A stretch of DNA of 64,000 bases from contig JALIGW010000005.1 of assembly GCA_023053685.1 (NCBI GenBank), forward strand, positions 21,905,001-21,969,000, read 5' to 3'. The notes under the pieces were generated by a model, which was not told the DNA's origin, did not search any database, and saw nothing but the letters and a program-made list of their open reading frames with translations. A program made the translations under genes and the position numbers. This DNA comes from Diadophis punctatus similis (Eukaryota > Chordata > Lepidosauria > Squamata > Dipsadidae). Within the stretch, counting starts at the first letter, position 1. Every line of letters begins with the position of its first letter. This document shows positions 52,845 through 62,529 of this stretch, in pieces.

Positions 52845-53207
52845 ATTTAATTTAATTTAATTTAATTTCATTTCATTTCATTTCATTTCATTTCATTTCA
52901 TTTCATTTTACTTTATTTTATTTTATTTTATTTTATTTTATTTTATTATTTTATATTTTATTTTATTTTATTTCAATTAAATTTAATTCAATTTAATTCA
53001 ATTTTATTTTATTTTATTTTATTTCAATTTCAATTTAATTCAATTCATTTCATTTCATTTTATTTTATTTTATTTTATTTCAATTTTATTTCATTTTATT
53101 TATTTAGTTTAAATTTTATTTTATTTTATTTTATTTTATTATTTTATTTTACTTTATTTTACTTTATTTCAATTAAATTTAATTTAATTTTTAAAAAATT
53201 TAATTTA

Positions 53208-53247
53208 ATTCAATTCAATTCAATTCAATTCAATTCAATTCAATTCA
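53208..53247 (+). repeat. ATTCA tract, 8 units (short member)
   Basis: It ends with one ATTCC at 53248 and then ATTTC units. Confidence 0.92.
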
Positions 53248-54012
53248 ATTCCATTTCATTTCATTTCATTTCATTTCATTTCATTTTATTCTATTTTATT
53301 TTATTATTTTATTTAATTTCATTTCATTTCAATTCAATTTATTTTATTATTTTATTTTATTTTATTTTATTATTTTATTTTATTTTATTTTATTATATTT
53401 TATTATTTTATTATATTTTATTATTTTATTATATTATTTTAGTTTATTATTATTTTATTTTATTTTATTTCGTTTCATTTCATTTTATTTCAATTTAATT
53501 CAGTTTAATTCAGTTTAATTCAGTTTAATTTTATTTTATTTTATTTTATTTTATTTCAATTTAATTTAATTTAATTTATTTCATTTCATTTCATTTCATT
53601 TCATTTCATTTTAATTTAATTTATTTCATTTTATTTCATTTCATTTCATTTCACGTTATTTTATTTTATTTTATTTTATTATTTTATTATATTATTTTAG
53701 TTTAGTTTATTTTAGTTTATTATTATTTTATTTTATTTTAATTTATTTTATTTCATTTCATTTCATTTCATTTCATTTCATTTCATTTCATTTCATTTCA
53801 TTTTATTTTATTTTATTTTATTTTATTTTATTTCATTTTATTTCAATTAAATTTAATTCAATTTAATTCAATTTTATTTTATTTTATTTTATATCAATTT
53901 CAATTTAATTCAATTCATTTCATTTCATTTCATTTCATTTCATTTCATTTTATTTCAATTTTATTTCATTTTATTTATTTAGTTTAAATTTTATTTTATT
54001 TTATTATTTTAT

Positions 54013-54086
54013 GAAATGAAATGAAATGAAATGAAATGAAATGAAATTAAATTAAATTAAATTAAATTAATTTAAATTAAATTTTT
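54013..54086 (-). repeat. Inverted pentamer segment, copy 2
   Basis: GAAAT x7, then TAAAT units, then the same TAATTTAAATTAAATTT core and exit as the 50741 copy. It has one more GAAAT unit. It lies 359 bp after the CACG site with G at 53654. Confidence 0.93.
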
Positions 54087-54363
54087 CATTTTTCATTTCA
54101 TTTCATTTTAATTTAATTTATTTCATTTTATTTCATTTCATTTCATTTCACGTTATTTTATTTTATTTTATTTTATTATTTTATTATATTATTTTAGTTT
54201 AGTTTAGTTTATTATTATTTAATTTTATTTTAATTTAATTCAATTCATTTCATTTCATTTCATTATTTTATTTTATTTCAATTTTATTCAATTTTATTTT
54301 TATTTTATTATATTTTATTTTACTTTATTTCAATTTAATTTAATTTAATTTTTAAAAAATTTA

Positions 54364-54428
54364 ATTCAATTCAATTCAATTCAATTCAATTCAATTCAAT
54401 TCAATTCAATTCAATTCAATTCAATTCA
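54364..54428 (+). repeat. ATTCA tract, 13 units (long member)
   Basis: Followed by about 18 ATTTA units, more than in sister copies; the short partner starts 488 bp downstream. Confidence 0.92.
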
Positions 54429-54851
54429 ATTTAATTTAATTTAATTTAATTTAATTTAATTTAATTTAATTTAATTTAATTTAATTTAATTTAATTTAAT
54501 TTAATTTAATTTAATTTAATTTCATTTCATTTCATTTCATTTCATTTTACTTTATTTTATTTTATTTTATTTTATTTTATTTTATTTTATTATTTTATAT
54601 TTTATTTTATTTTATTTCAATTAAATTTAATTCAATTTAATTCAATTTTATTTTATTTTATTTTATATCAATTTCAATTTAATTCAATTCATTTCATTTC
54701 ATTTTATTTTATTTTATTTTATTTCAATTTTATTTCATTTTATTTATTTAGTTTAAATTTTATTTTATTTTATTTTATTTTATTATTTTATTATATTTTA
54801 TTTTACTTTATTTCAATTAAATTTAATTTAATTTTTAAAAAATTTAATTTA

Positions 54852-54886
54852 ATTCAATTCAATTCAATTCAATTCAATTCAATTCA
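54852..54886 (+). repeat. ATTCA tract, 7 units (short member)
   Basis: It ends with one ATTCC at 54887 and then ATTTC units. Confidence 0.92.
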
Positions 54887-57800
54887 ATTCCATTTCATTT
54901 CATTTCATTTCATTTCATTTCATTTTATTCTATTTTATTTTATTATTTTATTTAATTTCATTTCATTTCAATTCAATTTATTTTATTATTTTATTTTATT
55001 TTATTTTATTTTATTATTTTATTTTATTTTATTATTTTATTTTATTATATTTTATTATTTTATTATATTATTTTAGTTTATTATTATTTTATTTTATTTT
55101 ATTTCGTTTCATTTCATTTTATTTCAATTTAATTCAGTTTAATTCAGTTTAATTCAGTTTAATTTTATTTTATTTTATTTTATTTTATTTCAATTTAATT
55201 TAATTTAATTTATTTCATTTCATTTCATTTCATTTCATTTCATTTTAATTTAATTTATTTCATTTTATTTCATTTCATTTCATTTCACGTTATTTTATTT
55301 TATTTTATTTTATTATTTTATTATATTATTTTAGTTTAGTTTATTTTAGTTTATTATTATTTTATTTTATTTTAATTTATTTTATTTTATTTCATTTCAT
55401 TTCATTTCATTTCATTTCATTTCATTTCATTTCATTTCATTTCATTTCATTTTATTTCAATTTTATTTCATTTTATTTATTTATTTTAAATTTTATTTTA
55501 TTTTATTATTTTATTATATTTTATTTTACTTTATTTCAATTTAATTTAATTTAATTTAATTCAATTTAATTTAATTTAATTTAATTTAATTTAATTTATT
55601 TTAATTTAATTTAATTTTAATTTAATTTAATTTAATTTAATTTAATTTCATTTCATTTCATTTCATTTCATTCTATTTTATTTTATTTTATTATTTTATT
55701 TTATTTCATTTCATTTCATTTCATTTCATTTCAATTTATTTCAATTTTATTTCATTTTATTTATTTATTTTAAATTTTATTTTATTTTATTATTTTATTA
55801 TATTTTATTTTACTTTATTTCAATTTAATTTAATTTAATTTAATTTAATTTAATTCAATTTAATTTAATTTAATTTAATTTAATTTAATTTAATTTATTT
55901 TAATTTAATTTAATTTAATTTAATTTAATTTAATTTAATTTCATTTCATTTCATTTCATTTCATTTCATTTCATTTCAATTTATTTTATTATTTTATTTT
56001 ATTTTATTTTATTATTTTATTATATTTTATTTTACTTTATTTCAATTTAATTTAATTTAATTTTTAAAAAATTTAATTTAATTTAATTTCATTTCATTTC
56101 ATTTCATTTCATTATTTCATTTCATTTCATTTATTTTATTTTATTCTATTTTATTTTATTATTTTATTTTATTTTATTTTACTTTATTTCAATTTAATTT
56201 AATTTAATTTTTAAAAAATTTAATTTAATTTAATTTAATTTAATTTAATTTAATTTAATTTCATTTCATTTCATTTCATTTCATTTCATTTCATTTCATT
56301 TCATTTCATTTCATTATTTCATTTCATTTCATTTATTTTATTTTATTCTATTTTATTTTATTATTTTATTTTATTTTATTTCATTTCATTTCATTTCAAT
56401 TCAATTTATTTTATTTTATTTTATTTCAATTTAATTCAATTTTATTTTATTTTATTTTATTTTATTATTTTATTTTATTTTATTTCATTTCATTTCATTT
56501 CATTTCATTTCATTTTATTTTATTTTATTTTATTTCAATTAAATTTAAATAAAATTTAATTCAATTTTATTTTATTTTATTTTATTTTATTTCAATTTCA
56601 ATTTAATTCATTTCATTTCATTTCATTTCATTTCATTTCATTTTATTTCAATTTTATTTCATTTTATTTATTTATTTTAAATTTTATTTTATTTTATTTT
56701 TATTTTATTATATTTTATTTTACTTTATTTCAATTTAATTTAATTTAATTCTTAAAAAATTTCATTTAATTTAATTTAATTTAATTTAATTTAATTTAAT
56801 TTAATTTAATTTAATTTAATTTAATTTCATTTCATTTCATTTCGTTTCATTTCATTTCATTTCATTTCATTCTATTTTATTTTATTATTTTATTTTATTT
56901 TATTTCATTTCATTTCATTTCATTTCATTTCAATTTATTTTATTTTATTATTTTATTTTATTTTATTTTATTATTTTATTATATTTTATTTTACTTTATT
57001 TCAATTTAATTTAATTTAATTTTTAAAAAATTTAATTTAATTTCATTTCATTTCATTTCATTTCATTTCATTATTTCATTTCATTTCATTTATTTTATTT
57101 TATTCTATTTTATTTTATTATTATTTTTTTTATTTTACTTTATTTCAATTTAATTTAATTTAATTTTTAAAAAATTTAATTTAATTTAATTTAATTTAAT
57201 TTAATTTAATTTAATTTCATTTCATTATTTCATTTCATTTCATTTATTTTCTTTTATTCTATTTTATTTTATTATTTTATTTTATTTTATTTCATTTCAT
57301 TTCATTTCAATTCAATTTATTTTATTTTATTTTATTTCAATTTAATTCAATTTTATTTTATTTTATTTTATTTTATTATTTTATTTTATTTTATTTCATT
57401 TCATTTCATTTCAATTCATTTCATTTCATTTCATTTCATTTCATTTCATTATTTCATTTCATTTCATTTCATTCTATTTTATTTTATTATTTTATTTTAT
57501 TTTATTTCATTTCATTTCATTTCATTTCATTTCAATTTATTTTATTTTATTATTTTATTTTATTTTATTTTATTATTTTATTATATTTTATTTTCATTTC
57601 ATTTCATTTCATTTCAATTCAATTTATTTTATTTTATTATTTTATTTTATTTTATTTTATTTTATTTTATTATTTTATTATTTTAGTTTAGTTTAGTTTA
57701 TTTTAGTTTATTATTATTTTATTTTATTTTAATTTATTTTATTTCATTTTATTTCATTTTATTTCATTTTATTTTATTTCATTTCACTTTATTTTATTTT

Positions 57801-58175
57801 ATTTCAATTTATTTCAATTTAATTCAATTTTATTTTATTTTGTTTTATTTTATTATTATTTCATTTCATTTCATTTCATTTCATTTCATTTCATTTTATT
57901 TTATTTTATTTTATTTTATTTTATTATTTTATATTTTATTTTATTTTATTTCAATTAAATTTAATTCAATTTAATTCAATTTTATTTTATTTTATTTTAT
58001 TTCAATTTAAAATTAATTCAATTCATTTCATTTTATTTTATTTTATTTTATTTTATTTCAATTTTATTTCATTTTATTTATTTAGTTTAAATTTTATTTT
58101 ATTTTATTTTATTTTATTATTTTATTATATTTTATTTTACTTTATTTCAATTTAATTTAATTTAATTTTTAAAAA

Positions 58176-58260
58176 ATTCAATTCAATTCAATTCAATTCA
58201 ATTCAATTCAATTCAATTCAATTCAATTCAATTCAATTCAATTCAATTCAATTCAATTCA
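58176..58260 (+). repeat. ATTCA tract, 17 units (long member)
   Basis: It starts directly at the end of the dyad's A-run; the short partner starts 458 bp downstream. Confidence 0.92.
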
Positions 58261-58633
58261 GTTTAATTTAATTTAATTTCATTTCATTTCATTTCATTTC
58301 ATTTCATTTCATTTCATTTCATTTCATTTCATTTCATTTTACTTTATTTTATTTTATTTTATTTTATTTTATTTTATTATTTTATATTTTATTTTATTTT
58401 ATTTCAATTAAATTTAATTCAATTTAATTCAATTTTATTTTATTTTATTTTATTTCAATTTCAATTTAATTCAATTCATTTCATTTTATTTTATTTTATT
58501 TTATTTCAATTTTATTTCATTTTATTTATTTAGTTTAAATTTTATTTTATTTTATTTTATTTTATTTTATTATTATATTTTATTTTACTTTATTTCAATT
58601 AAATTTAATTTAATTTTTAAAAAATTTAATTTA

Positions 58634-58668
58634 ATTCAATTCAATTCAATTCAATTCAATTCAATTCA
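58634..58668 (+). repeat. ATTCA tract, 7 units (short member)
   Basis: It ends with one ATTCC at 58669. The following module has TTTTAATATTTTA near 58727, a private change. Confidence 0.9.
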
Positions 58669-59423
58669 ATTCCATTTCATTTCATTTCATTTCATTTCAT
58701 TTCATTTCATTTTATTCTATTTTATTTTAATATTTTATTTAATTTCATTTCATTTCAATTCAATTTATTTTATTATTTTATTTTATTTTATTTTATTATT
58801 TTATTTTATTTTATTTTATTATTTTATTTTATTATATTTTATTATTTTATTATATTATTTTAGTTTATTATTATTTTATTTTATTTTATTTCGTTTCATT
58901 TCATTTTATTTCAATTTAATTCAGTTTAATTCAGTTTAATTCAGTTTAATTTTATTTTATTTTATTTTATTTTATTTCAATTTAATTTAATTTAATTTAT
59001 TTCATTTCATTTCATTTCATTTCATTTCATTTTAATTTAATTTATTTCATTTTATTTCATTTCATTTCATTTCACGTTATTTTATTTTATTTTATTTTAT
59101 TATTTTATTATATTATTTTAGTTTAGTTTATTTTAGTTTATTATTATTTTATTTTATTTTAATTTATTTTATTTTATTTCATTTCATTTCATTTCATTTC
59201 ATTTCATTTCATTTCATTTCATTTCATTTCATTTTATTTTATTTTATTTCATTTTATTTCAATTAAATTTAATTCAATTCAATTCAATTTTATTTTATTT
59301 TATTTCAATTTCAATTTAATTCAATTCATTTCATTTCATTTCATTTCATTTCATTTCATTTTATTTCAATTTTATTTCATTTTATTTATTTATTTTAAAT
59401 TTTATTTTATTTTATTATTTTAT

Positions 59424-59496
59424 GAAATGAAATGAAATGAAATGAAATGAAATTAAATGAAATTAAATTAAATTAAATTAATTTAAATTAAATTTT
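59424..59496 (-). repeat. Inverted pentamer segment, copy 3
   Basis: GAAAT x6, one TAAAT, one GAAAT, then TAAAT units and the same core and exit as the other two copies. The interleaved TAAAT-GAAAT is private to this copy. It lies 349 bp after the CACG site with G at 59075. Confidence 0.93.
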
Positions 59497-59784
59497 TCAT
59501 TTTTCATTTCATTTCATTTTAATTTAATTTATTTCATTTTATTTCATTTCATTTCACGTTATTTTATTTTATTTTATTTTATTATTTTATTATATTATTT
59601 TAGTTTAGTTTAGTTTATTATTATTTAATTTTATTTTAATTTAATTCAATTCATTTCATTTCATTTCATTTCATTATTTTATTTTATTTCAATTTTATTC
59701 AATTTTATTTTTATTTTATTATATTTTATTTTACTTTATTTCAATTTAATTTAATTTAATTTTTAAAAAATTTAATTTAATTTA

Positions 59785-59859
59785 ATTCAATTCAATTCAA
59801 TTCAATTCAATTCAATTCAATTCAATTCAATTCAATTCAATTCAATTCAATTCAATTCA
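59785..59859 (+). repeat. ATTCA tract, 15 units (long member)
   Basis: It passes directly into ATTTC without ATTTA units; the short partner starts 433 bp downstream. Confidence 0.92.
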
Positions 59860-60217
59860 ATTTCATTTCATTTCATTTCATTTCATTTCATTTCATTTCA
59901 TTTCATTTCATTTCATTTTACTTTATTTTATTTTATTTTATTTTATTTTATTTTATTATTTTATATTTTATTTTATTTTATTTCAATTAAATTTAATTCA
60001 ATTTAATTCAATTTTATTTTATTTTATTTTATATCAATTTCAATTTAATTCAATTCATTTCATTTCATTTTATTTTATTTTATTTTATTTCAATTTTATT
60101 TCATTTTATTTATTTAGTTTAAATTTTATTTTATTTTATTTTATTTTATTATTTTATTATATTTTATTTTACTTTATTTCAATTAAATTTAATTTAATTT
60201 TTAAAAAATTTAATTTA

Positions 60218-60257
60218 ATTCAATTCAATTCAATTCAATTCAATTCAATTCAATTCA
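60218..60257 (+). repeat. ATTCA tract, 8 units (short member)
   Basis: It ends with one ATTCC at 60258 and then ATTTC units. Confidence 0.92.
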
Positions 60258-62041
60258 ATTCCATTTCATTTCATTTCATTTCATTTCATTTTATTCTATT
60301 TTATTTTATTATTTTATTTAATTTCATTTCATTTCAATTCAATTTATTTTATTATTTTATTTTATTTTATTTTATTATTTTATTTTATTTTATTTTATTA
60401 TTTTATTTTATTATATTTTATTATTTTATTATATTATTTTAGTTTATTATTATTTTATTTTATTTTATTTCGTTTCATTTCATTTTATTTCAATTTAATT
60501 CAGTTTAATTCAGTTTAATTTTATTTTATTTTATTTTATTTTATTTCAATTTAATTTAATTTAATTTATTTCATTTCATTTCATTTCATTTCATTTTAAT
60601 TTAATTTATTTCATTTTATTTCATTTCATTTCATTTCACGTTATTTTATTTTATTATTTTATTATATTATTTTAGTTTAGTTTATTTTAGTTTATTATTA
60701 TTTTATTTTATTTTAATTTATTTTATTTTATTTCATTTCATTTCATTTCATTTCATTTCATTTCATTTCATTTCATTTCATTTTATTTTATTTTATTTTA
60801 TTTCATTTTATTTCAATTAAATTTAATTCAATTCAATTCAATTTTATTTTATTTTATTTCAATTTCAATTTAATTCAATTCATTTCATTTCATTTCATTT
60901 CATTTCATTTTATTTCAATTTTATTTCATTTTATTTATTTATTTTAAATTTTATTTTATTTTATTATTTTATTATATTTTATTTTACTTTATTTCAATTT
61001 AATTTAATTTAATTTAATTCAATTTAATTTAATTTAATTTAATTTAATTTAATTTATTTTAATTTAATTTAATTTTAATTTAATTTCATTTCATTTCATT
61101 TCATTTCATTTCATTTCATTTCATTTCATTCTATTTTATTTTATTTTATTATTTTATTATATTTTATTTTACTTTATTTCAATTTAATTTAATTTAATTT
61201 AATTTAATTCAATTTAATTTAATTTAATTTAATTTAATTTATTTTAATTTAATTTAATTTAATTTAATTTAATTTAATTTCATTTCATTTCATTTCATTT
61301 CATTTCATTTCATTTCATTTCATTTCAATTTATTTTATTTTATTATTTTATTTTATTTTATTTTATTATTTTATTATATTTTATTTTACTTTATTTCAAT
61401 TTAATTTAATTTAATTTTTAAAAAATTTAATTTAATTTAATTTCATTTCATTTCATTTCATTTCATTATTTCATTTCATTTCATTTATTTTATTTTATTC
61501 TATTTTATTTTATTATTTTATTTTATTTTATTTTACTTTATTTCAATTTAATTTAATTTAATTTTTAAAAAATTTAATTTAATTTAATTTAATTTAATTT
61601 AATTTAATTTAATTTAATTTAATTTAATTTAATTTCATTTCATTTCATTTCATTTCATTTCATTTCATTTCATTTCATTATTTCATTTCATTTCATTTAT
61701 TTTATTTTATTCTATTTTATTTTATTATTTTATTTTATTTTATTTCATTTCATTTCATTTCAATTCAATTTATTTTATTTTATTTTATTTCAATTTAATT
61801 CAATTTTATTTTATTTTATTTTATTTTATTTTATTTTATTATTTTATTATATTATTTTAGTTTAGTTTAGTTTATTATTATTTAATTTTATTTTAATTTA
61901 ATTCAATTCATTTCATTTCATTTCATTTCATTATTTTATTTTATTTCAATTTTATTCAATTTTATTTTTATTTTATTATATTTTATTTTACTTTATTTCA
62001 ATTTAATTTAATTTAATTTTTAAAAAATTTAATTTAATTTA

Positions 62042-62136
62042 ATTCAATTCAATTCAATTCAATTCAATTCAATTCAATTCAATTCAATTCAATTCAATTC
62101 AATTCAATTCAATTCAATTCAATTCAATTCAATTCA
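62042..62136 (+). repeat. ATTCA tract, 19 units (long member)
   Basis: Ends with a single ATTCC at 62137; the short partner starts 453 bp downstream. Confidence 0.92.
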
Positions 62137-62494
62137 ATTCCATTTCATTTCATTTCATTTCATTTCATTTCATTTCATTTCATTTCATTTCATTTCACTT
62201 TATTTTATTTTATTTTATTTTATTTTATTTTATTATTTTATATTTTATTTTATTTTATTTCAATTAAATTTAATTCAATTTTATTCAATTTTATTTTATT
62301 TTATTTTATATCAATTTCAATTTAATTCAATTCATTTCATTTCATTTTATTTTATTTTATTTTATTTCAATTTTATTTCATTTTATTTATTTAGTTTAAA
62401 TTTTATTTTATTTTATTTTATTTTATTATTTTATTATATTTTATTTTACTTTATTTCAATTAAATTTAATTTAATTTTTAAAAAATTTAATTTA

Positions 62495-62529
62495 ATTCAA
62501 TTCAATTCAATTCAATTCAATTCAATTCA
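62495..62529 (+). repeat. ATTCA tract, 7 units (short member)
   Basis: It ends with one ATTCC at 62530 and then ATTTC units. Confidence 0.92.

Larger units (their letters stand above)
52765..54363 (+). repeat. R-family higher-order unit 2 (1599 bp)
   Basis: ATTCA x16 (52765-52844), ATTCA x8 (53208-53247), TTTCG (G 53472), CAGTTT triad, CACG (G 53654), inversion (54013), CACG (G 54152), three-unit TTTAG cluster and dyad. The inversion lies 1248 bp after the ATTCA start, exactly as in the unit starting at 58176. Near 53145-53160 the usual TATATTTTA is replaced by a doubled TTTTACTTTA. Confidence 0.85.
54364..58175 (+). repeat. R-family higher-order unit 3 (3812 bp)
   Basis: ATTCA x13 (54364-54428) with an unusually long ATTTA extension up to about 54520, ATTCA x7 (54852-54886), CAGTTT triad, TTTCG (G 55106) and CACG (G 55289). 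In place of the inversion it carries the forward ATTTA modules (55.5-55.95 kb). It continues through A-front-like dyads (56062, 56212), the CTTAAAAAATTTC variant (56756), CAATTC (57412), TTTTGTTTTATT (G 57842) and TAAAATTAAT (58008). Its homologue is 45991-49044. Confidence 0.78.
58176..59784 (+). repeat. R-family higher-order unit 4 (1609 bp)
   Basis: ATTCA x17 (58176-58260) begins immediately after the A-run of the dyad and is closed by a CAGTTT-like G (58261). Then come ATTCA x7 (58634-58668), TTTCG (G 58893), CAGTTT triad, CACG (G 59075), inversion (59424) and CACG (G 59558). It is near-identical in layout to 52765-54363. Confidence 0.85.
59785..62041 (+). repeat. R-family higher-order unit 5 (about 2.26 kb)
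   Basis: ATTCA x15 (59785-59859), ATTCA x8 (60218-60257), TTTCG (G 60472), a CAGTTT repeat reduced to two units, and CACG (G 60640). Forward ATTTA modules (60.95-61.3 kb) and A-front-like dyads (61422, 61565) follow. It then jumps, near 61835, to the three-unit TTTAG module and dyad (62025). It lacks the 56.4-58.0 kb part of unit 3. Confidence 0.8.
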
